NCBI GenBank assembly: GCA_900549135.1
Contig: URNI01000021.1
Span: 1 to 21,806, forward strand
Source: an uncultured Collinsella sp.
Lineage (GTDB): Bacteria; Actinomycetota; Coriobacteriia; Coriobacteriales; Coriobacteriaceae
Reading direction: 5' to 3'
DNA: 21,806 bases
A program made the position numbers and the translations under genes. Positions 1 to 5,678 of the stretch are shown piece after piece. The notes beneath the pieces were generated by a model, which ran no database searches, was not told where the DNA came from, and saw only the letters and a list, made by a program, of their open reading frames with translations. Numbering within the stretch: position 1 is the first letter of the stretch; each line of letters opens with the position of its first letter.

Positions 1-702
1 TCCAATGTGACCGGCAACGCGGTCGACATTGCACGCGTGGCCGCCATGGCCCATGCAGTCGGCGCGCTGGTGATCGTCGATGCCTCGCAGTCTGCCGGCA
101 CGGCGCATATCGATATGCAGGCCATGGGCCTCGACATAGTGTGCTTTACCGGCCATAAGGGGCTCATGGGTCCGCAGGGGACCGGCGGCCTGGCCGTGGC
201 GGAGGGCATTGACGTGGCTCCGTGGGCCATGGGCGGCACGGGCGTGCACAGCTTCGATGCGCTGCAGCCGCTTGAGTGGCCCACGCGCCTTGAGGCGGGC
301 ACGCTCAACGGTCACGGCATCGCGGGCCTTTCCGCCGGTCTCGACTTTATCGAGGCGCAAGGCGGGGTCGAGGCGATCGCGGCTCGTGAGCGCGCGCTTG
401 CCGAGCGTTTCCTCGCCGGTGTTCGCGAAATCCCCGGCATTGCGCTCTACGGTGCCTTTGACCAACCCGCGCGCTCGGCGATCGTGTCGCTCAACGTGGG
501 TGATATCGACTCTGCCGAGATCTCGGACGCGCTCATGCAAGGGTGGGGGATTGCGACGCGCCCCGGTGCCCATTGCGCTCCGCTCATGCACCGCGCGCTG
601 GGGACCGAGCGTCAGGGTGTCGTTCGTTTCTCGTTTGGGTATTTCAACACGGACGAGGAAGTCGACACCGCGATTGACGCTTTGCGCGATTTAGCCTGCT
701 AG
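1..702 (+). CDS. Class V aminotransferase, cysteine desulfurase / selenocysteine lyase type (5' truncated)
   Basis: The reading frame is open from base 1, so the N-terminus lies outside the window; about 233 C-terminal residues are present. The protein is a PLP-dependent fold-type I enzyme. Visible motifs are the cofactor-binding VIVDASQSAG stretch (Asp that contacts the PLP ring), FTGHKGLMGPQGTGG with the Schiff-base lysine, and a late Cys in RPGAHCAPLMHRALGT, where the family carries its catalytic or persulfide cysteine. This pattern fits the EGID-type cysteine desulfurase family, which removes sulfur or selenium from Cys or Sec and is often found with selenium-metabolism genes. Feeding selenium to the Sec-containing FdhF encoded downstream is an attractive idea but only inference. 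A perfect terminator follows directly, so it is not co-transcribed with brnQ. SufS or CsdA are alternatives. Confidence 0.85.
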   Translation, partial: SNVTGNAVDIARVAAMAHAVGALVIVDASQSAGTAHIDMQAMGLDIVCFTGHKGLMGPQGTGGLAVAEGIDVAPWAMGGTGVHSFDALQPLEWPTRLEAGTLNGHGIAGLSAGLDFIEAQGGVEAIAARERALAERFLAGVREIPGIALYGAFDQPARSAIVSLNVGDIDSAEISDALMQGWGIATRPGAHCAPLMHRALGTERQGVVRFSFGYFNTDEEVDTAIDALRDLAC

Positions 703-716
703 AGCGTATATACTTG

Positions 717-750
717 CGGGACGGGTCTTTTCCCGTCCCGTTTTTTGTTT
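717..750 (+). terminator. Rho-independent terminator after the aminotransferase
   Basis: A perfect 9-bp stem (717-725 with 732-740, CGGGACGGG / CCCGTCCCG) with a 6-nt T-rich loop is followed by six T residues and then GTTT. It begins 14 bases after the stop codon and ends just before the brnQ ribosome binding site, so it separates the two genes. Confidence 0.93.
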
Positions 751-769
751 CGACCCGAAAGGTGGTCCT

Positions 770-2128
770 ATGGCCTCATCCGCTCCGCGCGGTTTGCGCT
801 CCGACCATGTCGTTACAGTCGGCATCGCCCTGTTCTCGATGCTCTTTGGCGCCGGCAACCTTATCATTCCGCCGCTGCTGGCGCTGCAAGCAGGTTCAGC
901 CACGCCGGTTGCCATGTTCGGCTTTCTGATTGCCGCCATCGGCCTGCCCGTTATGGGCTTTATCGCCGTGGCGCTTGCCGGAACGGCGCGCGAGCTTGCC
1001 GGCCGCGTGCATCCCAAGTTTGGCGAATTCTTCGTTGCGGCGGTCTATCTGGCCATCGGTCCGTGCCTGGCCATTCCTCGCACAAGCTCTACGGCCTTCG
1101 AAATGCTGGTGCCGCTGCTGCCCGAGGGCGTCTCGCTTGGCACGGCTCGCCTGGTGTTTGCCGTTGGCTTCTTTGTCGTCGCGTTTGTGCTCACGCTGCG
1201 TCCGGGCGTCATCACGCGCGTGCTCGGCCGCATTACGGGCCCCGCGCTCATTGCGCTCATCGTGCTGGTCGTTGGTGCCGCCGTGGTCTCGCCGTTGGGT
1301 CCCGCTGCCGCGCCGCAGGCTCCCTACAATGCCGGTGCTGCCGTGCAGGGCTTTCTGACTGGCTACCAGACCATGGACCTGCTCGCGTCGCTCGCCTTTG
1401 GCATCATCATCGCCGAGACCATCCATGAGCTCGGCGTTACCGACGATAGGCGCGTGGCCTTTGAGATTTCGCGTTCCGGTGTGATTGCCGGCGTGCTCAT
1501 GGCCATCATCTACTGCGGCCTGGCGCTTGCCGGAATGCAGCTCGGCACCGTGATGCCCGACGCCACCAACGGCGCCGCCATCCTTGCCCGCTCTGCCTCC
1601 ATGCACTTTGGCCTTGCCGGCACGGTCGTGGTCTTCGCCATCTTCTTCCTCGCCTGCATGAACGTGTGCATCGGCCTCATCAGCTGCTGCTCGCGCTACT
1701 TCTGCGAGACGTATGTGGTTGAAGGGGGAGCGGAGGCTTCCGAGGAGGCCATGCGCCGCCCCTTTGCGATGCTCGCCTTTGTGTTCGCGGCGTTTTCGTG
1801 CGTGCTCTCCAACGTGGGCCTCGACGTGATCCTCATGTTCTCGGTGCCCATGCTCAATGCCTTGTACCCCGTTGCCATCGTGCTGGTACTGATGGGTCTG
1901 GTGCACGGCTTTTGCGACGCTCATCCGCAGGTGTGGGTCTGGGTCGGCGGCGTTGTCGCGGTACAGAGCGTAATCACCTCGGTTCGCGACGCGTTCTTTG
2001 CGGGCGCGTGGCTGCCGTTTGATGCGCTGCCGCTGGCGGACATTGGAGCCGCGTGGGCGCCGGTCGCTGTGGTTGCCTTTGTGATCGGCCTGCTCCATAG
2101 TCGTTTTGTTGCACATTCGAGGAGCTAG
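770..2128 (+). CDS. brnQ: Branched-chain amino acid:cation symporter BrnQ
   Basis: A 452-residue inner-membrane carrier of the LIVCS family, which imports leucine, isoleucine and valine with Na+ or H+. The N-terminal stretch ALFSMLFGAGNLIIPPLLALQAG matches the family signature FGAGNLIFPP, followed by GLPVMGFIAVAL and the IGPCLAIPRTSSTAFEM region also typical of BrnQ. About a dozen hydrophobic segments spread over the whole length agree with a 12-helix carrier, and the length is normal (about 440). The ATG at 770 is preceded by AAAGGTGG at 758-765. It stands alone between the upstream terminator and the tRNA promoter. Codon use mixes TTT and TTC for Phe, in contrast with the membrane genes of the hyf operon. 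The family assignment is firm; substrate preference among branched-chain amino acids cannot be read from the sequence. Confidence 0.92.
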   Translation: MASSAPRGLRSDHVVTVGIALFSMLFGAGNLIIPPLLALQAGSATPVAMFGFLIAAIGLPVMGFIAVALAGTARELAGRVHPKFGEFFVAAVYLAIGPCLAIPRTSSTAFEMLVPLLPEGVSLGTARLVFAVGFFVVAFVLTLRPGVITRVLGRITGPALIALIVLVVGAAVVSPLGPAAAPQAPYNAGAAVQGFLTGYQTMDLLASLAFGIIIAETIHELGVTDDRRVAFEISRSGVIAGVLMAIIYCGLALAGMQLGTVMPDATNGAAILARSASMHFGLAGTVVVFAIFFLACMNVCIGLISCCSRYFCETYVVEGGAEASEEAMRRPFAMLAFVFAAFSCVLSNVGLDVILMFSVPMLNALYPVAIVLVLMGLVHGFCDAHPQVWVWVGGVVAVQSVITSVRDAFFAGAWLPFDALPLADIGAAWAPVAVVAFVIGLLHSRFVAHSRS

Positions 2129-2139
2129 GGTTTCTGCGC

Positions 2140-2168
2140 TTGCACAGGCGGGGAGTCTCCCCTATAAT
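2140..2168 (+). promoter_or_regulatory. Sigma-70-type promoter for the tRNA pair
   Basis: A TTGCAC -35 box (2140-2145) and a consensus TATAAT -10 box (2163-2168) are separated by exactly 17 bp. Transcription should start near 2175, some 45 bases before the mature tRNA-Pro end. The spacer contains a 5-bp inverted repeat, GGGGA-GTC-TCCCC (2150-2162), directly against the -10 box. This is the clearest promoter in the window. Confidence 0.85.
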
Positions 2169-2219
2169 TTCCATCGCTTTGGGACACGCAAGGTTTAGAC
2201 CTTAGCTGCTCAACACCTT

Positions 2220-2296
2220 CGGGACGTGGCGCAGTTTGGTAGCGCGCCTGCTTTGGGAGCAGGATGTCGCAGGTTCAAATCCTGTCGTCCCGACCA
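2220..2296 (+). tRNA. tRNA-Pro (anticodon UGG)
   Basis: A 77-nt cloverleaf. The acceptor stem is CGGGACG (2220-2226) with CGTCCCG (2286-2292), discriminator A and an encoded CCA (2294-2296). The anticodon stem CCTGC/GCAGG encloses loop TTTGGGA, giving anticodon TGG at 2254-2256 for CCA and other proline codons. The T-arm has GGTTCAAAT. It lies 6 nt before tRNA-Gly and shares its promoter. Confidence 0.97.
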
Positions 2297-2302
2297 TATC
2301 TT

Positions 2303-2376
2303 GCGGGCGTAGTTCAATGGTAGAACCCCAGCCTTCCAAGCTGATGACGCGGGTTCGATTCCCGTCGCCCGCTCCA
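2303..2376 (+). tRNA. tRNA-Gly (anticodon UCC)
   Basis: A 74-nt cloverleaf with acceptor stem GCGGGCG (2303-2309) and CGCCCGC (2366-2372), discriminator T and encoded CCA (2374-2376). The anticodon loop CTTCCAA (2333-2339) gives anticodon TCC, reading GGA glycine codons. The outermost anticodon-stem pair is a C-A mismatch (2328/2344). The T-arm is GGGTTCGATTCCC. It is the second gene of a two-tRNA transcript, and its 3' end marks the start of an accessory-looking patch. Confidence 0.97.
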
Positions 2377-2387
2377 TAAGATAGATG

Positions 2388-2424
2388 AATGGCTCTGATT
2401 CCTTTTGGGACCAGAGCCATTTTC
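2388..2424 (+). terminator. Terminator of the tRNA transcript
   Basis: A perfect 10-bp stem AATGGCTCTG (2388-2397) with CAGAGCCATT (2412-2421); inner TCC/GGA pairs can extend it. The distal arm runs into a short T run (2420-2423) followed by CATATA. The U tract is short, but the position 11 nt after tRNA-Gly fits. Confidence 0.75.
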
Positions 2425-2454
2425 ATATACATGCCGGGACCCCACATCCCCTTC

Positions 2455-2525
2455 TAAGTTGCGGTGAAATAGTTCCTTGATTAGCCGCAAAAGCTGTTAT
2501 CCAGGAACTATTTCACCGCAACTTA
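2455..2525. repeat. Long inverted-repeat element, copy 1
   Basis: Two perfectly complementary 23-nt arms (2455-2477 and 2503-2525; left arm starts TAAGTTGCGG and ends AGTTCCT) flank a 25-nt loop that ends in ATCC. The same arms recur at 3767-3836. The two copies bracket the nuclease-like gene. There is no T run, so it does not look like an ordinary terminator. It encodes no protein, and the ends TAAG...CTTA could be those of a MITE-like or REP-like element. Confidence 0.95.
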
Positions 2526-2586
2526 TTGAGGCCGAGCGGGCTGGGTCGATGATGGGTTCTTTTGTCGAGAAGATGAGGGCAGCCGG

Positions 2587-3594
2587 TCAGGAGTCTGCGT
2601 AGGGTTTTGTGGTTGGTATACCGTAGCCGCGCATCATGGAGCCGAACGCTTTGACATCGTAGGTGTCTGATAGCTTGAAATGAATGACGTTGTGGCCCAT
2701 GGCACGCAGGTTCGCGTCGCGCACGAGGGCAGCTCGATAGGTTTTTGCCGCAGTATGTTCCGGATCATTTTGGGCATCGTCCTCAAACTTGCCTAGTCCA
2801 TGCAGCTCAGCCAGCATCCAAGAGCCGTTTGGCATCTGCCAGCCGTAATCTGCCAAATAATAGCCGGCGTTTCCTGGTCGAGTGATTTCAACCTGAAGTT
2901 CGGGAGCGGCAACTCCCGCCAGAATCATTGCCGCCCGTGCTTCGGATTCTCCACCGTTATCCGATCTGCCATCCATGTGTTCAAAAACGTCAAATGCGCG
3001 CGCGATGCCGTGCAGTCCGCGGCAGTTCGCTTGTGCATATGCACGCAATTCTTCACGCTCGACACCGTACTCACGAGCCAACCCGTCGACATAGCCTAGT
3101 GCATATCGAAAAGCGCTCGTTCGAGCGATGTCGACCACCGTGCGATATGGATCCGTTAACGTAAACGGGCCGAGCTGCCATACGTCGCCCGGCCGCCAGC
3201 GTCGGTATTCAACGAATTCGTACATATCGCGTCTGGTGGAACGCGGCAGCAGCACCTGCACCTTGTCGAGAAGCGAATATGCAGAACCGATGCCATAGAG
3301 CAGCGCCGCCGTTGCTCCACAAAACACGGCATCCGGTTCAACGACCGCAATAGCGGATGCCAATTGAAAGATGCGATCTTCGACGCCGAGGTCATTCCAA
3401 TACGCGGGATCAGCGTAGACATGGTTGTAGAGTCGAATAATCATCTCTTTTTGCATGAGCGCGTAGGCACAGCGTTCATCCCATTTTTTGGTAGCTACAA
3501 ACAGGTGCCCGCCATGATGGGCCTCGAATAACCGGAAGAACAGCTCTACTTGCGGTTTGGAACAGCGTTTATCATGGCTCATTTTCGACCCCAT
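2587..3594 (-). CDS. Nuclease-like protein, AbiEi-type N-terminal region with a PD-(D/E)XK-like C-terminal part
   Basis: A 335-residue protein that I do not recognise firmly. The N-terminal half (about 15-190) contains QKEMIIRLYNHVYADP, CGATAALLYGIG and FTLTDPYRTVVDIARTS, the layout of actinobacterial proteins annotated as type IV toxin-antitoxin AbiEi-family or DUF559-type. The C-terminal part has GGESEARAAMILAG, then an Asp in LADYGWQ and an acidic-x-x-Gly-Lys-like stretch AELHGLGKFED, ending in RAMGHNVIHFKLSD; this resembles the E...D...ExxGK core of very-short-patch-repair/DUF559 endonuclease folds. An internal ATG at 3582 (MSHDK) has GGGG a few bases upstream and may be the true start; the 3594 ATG has no visible ribosome binding site. 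It is a single gene bracketed by two identical inverted repeats, and its codon use is less GC-rich than that of its neighbours, suggesting transfer. Catalytic activity is inference. Confidence 0.72.
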   Translation of the reverse strand: MGSKMSHDKRCSKPQVELFFRLFEAHHGGHLFVATKKWDERCAYALMQKEMIIRLYNHVYADPAYWNDLGVEDRIFQLASAIAVVEPDAVFCGATAALLYGIGSAYSLLDKVQVLLPRSTRRDMYEFVEYRRWRPGDVWQLGPFTLTDPYRTVVDIARTSAFRYALGYVDGLAREYGVEREELRAYAQANCRGLHGIARAFDVFEHMDGRSDNGGESEARAAMILAGVAAPELQVEITRPGNAGYYLADYGWQMPNGSWMLAELHGLGKFEDDAQNDPEHTAAKTYRAALVRDANLRAMGHNVIHFKLSDTYDVKAFGSMMRGYGIPTTKPYADS

Positions 3595-3766
3595 GGTCTC
3601 GAGGGGGAGTGAATGACACTACGCTATCCCATATTTGGTCCGCCAGACCTTGCCATGAACTGACCAAAAGCTTGACGGGGCAGGTCAGAGCCATGAGTCA
3701 GAGCCAAACATATCGGCAAACGGTTGATTAGTGCCCCTCGGCGGTATTAAAAACCACCCTTACAGA

Positions 3767-3836
3767 AAGTTGCGGTGAAATAGTTCCTGAAAAGCTTGAA
3801 TAAGCCTAAATCCAGGAACTATTTCACCGCAACTTA
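3767..3836. repeat. Long inverted-repeat element, copy 2
   Basis: Arms at 3767-3788 and 3814-3835 (22 nt, perfectly complementary) are identical to those of the copy at 2455-2525, and the loop is again 25 nt. The loop sequences differ except for AAAAGCT and a terminal ATCC. The right arm supplies the TAA stop codon of the PIN-like reading frame on the minus strand (3834-3836). Confidence 0.95.
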
Positions 3837-4340
3837 GGAGGGGATGGGGCTGAGAGGCGGGCGATGCCGTTGCCTGCCGGTTAGCTGCGGGGGCGGTGAC
3901 GGAGCTTGTCGATGGTGGAGTCGGTGCTGCGGCTGCGGGATTCGGCGGCGCGGTCGTGGGCGTCGGCGGCGGTAATCGATCATGCCTTGGATGATGGGCT
4001 TGCCAAAGCTCACGACATCATCGTTGTAGATGGCGGTTCGGGCTGCGAGGAGGCAGTCGGTAAAGTCCATATGGGTCTTGCCAAAGAGTTTGACGGCAAG
4101 GGCGACAACGGTGGGCTCGTCGACCATGACGTCATCGAGCAGCCTTCTCATGGCTGTAGCAATCTCAACGCGGGGAACCTTATAGACGTCGCGCAGCGTG
4201 ACCACGACGCGCGTGATGATCTCGGGGTAGACGCGAGCGGTGCGCGTGGCGATGACCTTGGCGGCGCGCGGTGACAGAACTTCGTCGTCGTCAAGCAGGT
4301 AGCGTAGGATGACGGTCTCGTCGATGATGGTGCTACTCAT
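3834..4340 (-). CDS. PIN-domain-like toxin, probably frameshifted at the C-terminus
   Basis: A 168-residue frame that starts 8 bases inside the end of the antitoxin gene, the usual arrangement of a toxin-antitoxin pair. Residues 1-122 fit a PIN-type ribonuclease: IIDETVILRYLLDDDE with the first acidic residue, DFTDCLLAARTAIYNDD with the central one, and VVSFGKPI in place of the usual vvTFDkxl, so the last active-site Asp is missing. From about residue 121 (near 3975) the protein turns into an Arg/Pro/His-rich tail typical of out-of-frame GC-rich DNA. Skipping one base there gives ITAADAHDRAAESRSRSTD and a stop at 3881-3883, a far more natural end. The current stop codon lies in the adjacent inverted repeat. 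It may be a decaying toxin, a sequencing error, or a genuinely divergent C-terminus. Confidence 0.65.
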   Translation of the reverse strand: MSSTIIDETVILRYLLDDDEVLSPRAAKVIATRTARVYPEIITRVVVTLRDVYKVPRVEIATAMRRLLDDVMVDEPTVVALAVKLFGKTHMDFTDCLLAARTAIYNDDVVSFGKPIIQGMIDYRRRRPRPRRRIPQPQHRLHHRQAPSPPPQLTGRQRHRPPLSPIPS

Positions 4341-4656
4341 GGATATCTACTTCCTCGGGACCCAAAATCGAATCGTCGCTTTCCGTGGCAAGGTACTCAA
4401 TCCAGGCATTGCGCTCCTCGGCGCGGCGATTGGGGTCACCATATGCTTTGAGCGATCCATAGGCGGCGGTGCCGTCCTTTGAGCGCACGGCGACCGGCTG
4501 AAAGGGGAGCTTGCGCATCAAAATGCTCTGCGCGACAAAGAGACGGACGGCCTCGGCAAGCGATGTGCCCATGGCGTCGTAGAGATGCTCGGCATGCTGC
4601 TTGTCTTCCTCGCGAATGCGCACCTGTAGGATGGCTCGTTTTTGAGTCGATGACAT
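4333..4656 (-). CDS. RelB/DinJ-family antitoxin
   Basis: A 107-residue protein. Residues about 7-50 (RAILQVRIREEDKQHAEHLYDAMG, SLAEAVRLFVAQSI) match the ribbon-helix-helix N-terminus of RelB/DinJ antitoxins, which dimerise, bind operator DNA and repress their own operon. The acidic C-terminal tail (TESDDSILGPEEVDIHE) is where such antitoxins wrap the toxin. The ATG at 4656 is preferred over a GTG at 4659 because AAGGGAGGG lies at a proper distance. The 3' end overlaps the toxin start by 8 bases, implying translational coupling. An inverted repeat GTCGGT-N14-ACCGAC just upstream could be its operator. DinJ partners are usually YafQ-type toxins; pairing with a PIN-like protein is less common but known in actinobacteria and archaea for other antitoxin families. 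Confidence 0.82.
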   Translation of the reverse strand: MSSTQKRAILQVRIREEDKQHAEHLYDAMGTSLAEAVRLFVAQSILMRKLPFQPVAVRSKDGTAAYGSLKAYGDPNRRAEERNAWIEYLATESDDSILGPEEVDIHE

Positions 4657-4687
4657 CACTGCCCTCCCTTAGCTAACGTGCAATATA

Positions 4688-4713
4688 GTCGGTCAAATGC
4701 GGCATATACCGAC
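4688..4713 (-). promoter_or_regulatory. Candidate antitoxin operator and promoter region
   Basis: GTCGGT (4688-4693) and ACCGAC (4708-4713) form a 6-bp dyad with a 14-bp spacer. On the minus strand a TATATT hexamer (4682-4687) lies immediately beside it, 26 bases before the antitoxin start codon. A dyad covering a promoter is the expected autoregulation site for a ribbon-helix-helix antitoxin. Only the symmetry is seen; binding is inferred. Confidence 0.4.
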
Positions 4714-4883
4714 ATCTTAGAATTTTATAACCTTTACTTTATTTTACTCAAGTAAATAACCATTAACACGAATACAAGCGTAGTACATCCAAAATGAGAG
4801 CGCGTAAAAATCTCTGAGGCGTACGCATGTAATACACTCACCTTTATAGCTATCCGAGAATAATTCCAACCTGCCAAAACCCA

Positions 4884-4903
4884 TGCAATACACCCGTATT
4901 GCA
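4884..4903. promoter_or_regulatory. Perfect dyad upstream of the formate hydrogenlyase operon (candidate regulator site)
   Basis: TGCAATAC (4884-4891) and GTATTGCA (4896-4903) are perfect inverted 8-mers around a 4-bp centre (ACCC). The N4 spacing resembles that of Crp/Fnr-family or similar dimeric regulators. The centre lies 50-60 bp upstream of the likely transcription start. A degenerate second copy, AATAC-AAGC-GTAGT, is at 4771-4784. Confidence 0.55.
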
Positions 4904-5005
4904 GGGCCTATGCTCAAGTTTGCCACCTGCAACTGCGTATATTTAACCTGTATATCGTTGGAGGAATTCTATCGAAGTGCCTGTTTCGCCGCATGCACTC
5001 GATAC

Positions 5006-5075
5006 GTCGATGCCGGACCACGGGCGGTCCGGGGCAACGTCGACAGGGTCTCTCCGGCATGGGATTCAGGAGGGA
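5006..5075 (+). promoter_or_regulatory. Structured 5' leader of hydN with mutually exclusive helices (putative RNA switch)
   Basis: Three helices can be drawn. Hairpin A pairs 5006-5019 with 5026-5044 (14 bp with two bulges; hexanucleotide loop ACGGGC). Alternative helix B pairs ATGCCGGA (5010-5017) perfectly with TCCGGCAT (5053-5060), and so excludes A. Helix C pairs TCTCTCC (5049-5055) with the Shine-Dalgarno GGAGGGA (5069-5075), with one G-U pair, and is excluded by B. The geometry fits a translational switch: A with C hides the ribosome binding site, B exposes it. It matches no riboswitch class I can recall. Chance pairing in GC-rich DNA is possible. Confidence 0.4.
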
Positions 5076-5084
5076 GTGAACAAC

Positions 5085-5603
5085 ATGGGCAATAAACGAG
5101 TCGTGGCTGATTCTTCGCGCTGCATTGGGTGCCAAACCTGTATGGCGGCGTGCATCGAGGCACACGATATTCCCGGCAACATCGCCGCACCTCGCTTGCG
5201 CGTAACGCGCACCTACGAGATCTCCGCGCCGGTGGCATGTCACCACTGCGAGGACGCTCCGTGCGCGAAGGCCTGTCCTACGGGCGCCTTGTTCTTTGAT
5301 CCAAAGAACCATCGCATCGGCGTCAACGAGGACAACTGCATCGGCTGCAAGAGCTGCGTTATGGCCTGCCCCTTTGGCGCCGTGAGCGTGGCTACCACGC
5401 AGGTCCCCGTCTTGATGGGCGACGTGCGTGTGGGTTCGCAGACCAAGAGCTTCGTGCTCAAGTGCGACCTGTGCGTGGACCGTCCCGGCGGTCCGGCGTG
5501 TGCCGAGGCGTGCCCGACCAAGGGCCTCACCCTGGTAGACGAGGAGCGCCTGGCAGAACTGACTGCCGAGCGCGCCCGCGCCACCATCGTAAACGAGGCG
5601 TAA
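5085..5603 (+). CDS. hydN: HydN-like 4Fe-4S electron carrier for formate dehydrogenase H
   Basis: A 172-residue cytoplasmic ferredoxin-type protein expected to carry four [4Fe-4S] clusters. Cys groups appear as CIGCQTC...C (13, 16, 19, 23), CHHCEDAPCAKAC, CIGCKSCVMAC and CDLC...CAEAC. The C-terminal stretch LVDEERLAELTAERARAT resembles the end of E. coli HydN (175 aa), which works with FdhF, and separates it from the longer HycB/HyfA type encoded at 7980. Its role is to take electrons from FdhF and pass them towards the hydrogenase. The ATG at 5085 follows AGGAGGGAG (5068-5076). A GTG at 4977 in the same frame, with GGAGG at 4960-4964, would add 36 residues of no family likeness and is rejected as the main start. 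It is the first gene of the operon, 75 bases before fdhF. Confidence 0.9.
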   Translation: MGNKRVVADSSRCIGCQTCMAACIEAHDIPGNIAAPRLRVTRTYEISAPVACHHCEDAPCAKACPTGALFFDPKNHRIGVNEDNCIGCKSCVMACPFGAVSVATTQVPVLMGDVRVGSQTKSFVLKCDLCVDRPGGPACAEACPTKGLTLVDEERLAELTAERARATIVNEA

Positions 5604-5678
5604 GTGTTGGGGCGACAGGCCCAATGATTGTCAAATAAGTACCGAGCATTCGGTAGCAGAGAAAGGAAGGAGGGTGTC

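Larger units (their letters stand above)
4657..5084. other. Divergent AT-rich intergenic and control region
   Basis: These 428 bases separate the antitoxin gene (leftward) from hydN (rightward). Positions 4681-4960 are clearly AT-richer than the flanks and contain the antitoxin dyad, three AATAC motifs (4771, 4831 and 4887) and candidate -10 boxes for the hydrogenase operon (TATATT at 4938-4943, TATATC at 4951-4956) with no good -35 boxes, suggesting an activator-dependent promoter. No sigma-54 -24/-12 signature was found. The last 140 bases are GC-rich leader with RNA helices. A 62-codon minus-strand frame in the AT-rich part is not convincing as a gene. Confidence 0.6.

Noticed and set aside
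2202..2447. An 81-codon minus-strand frame containing GFEPATSCSQSRRATKLRH
   Set aside because: It is the antisense of the two tRNA genes, a well-known source of spurious protein annotations.
2455..3836. The two inverted repeats as a CRISPR array or as ordinary terminators
   Set aside because: There are only two copies, 1.3 kb apart, each with internal dyad symmetry, so it is not CRISPR. There is no T run after either stem, so intrinsic termination is unlikely.
3906..4274. A 122-codon plus-strand frame opposite the PIN-like gene
   Set aside because: It is the antisense of the toxin frame, with no domain and no neighbour on that strand.
4744..4932. A 62-codon minus-strand frame in the AT-rich intergenic region
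   Set aside because: No recognisable domain, no good ribosome binding site, and it overlaps the candidate promoter elements of hydN.
4850..5084. A sigma-54 (-24/-12) promoter as used for hyc/hyf in E. coli
   Set aside because: No TGGCAC-N5-TTGC pattern was found in the region upstream of hydN.
4977..5084. N-terminal extension of HydN from GTG 4977
   Set aside because: The 36 extra residues have no likeness to the family, and AGGAGGGAG serves the ATG at 5085. The GGAGG at 4960-4964 keeps it as a minor possibility.
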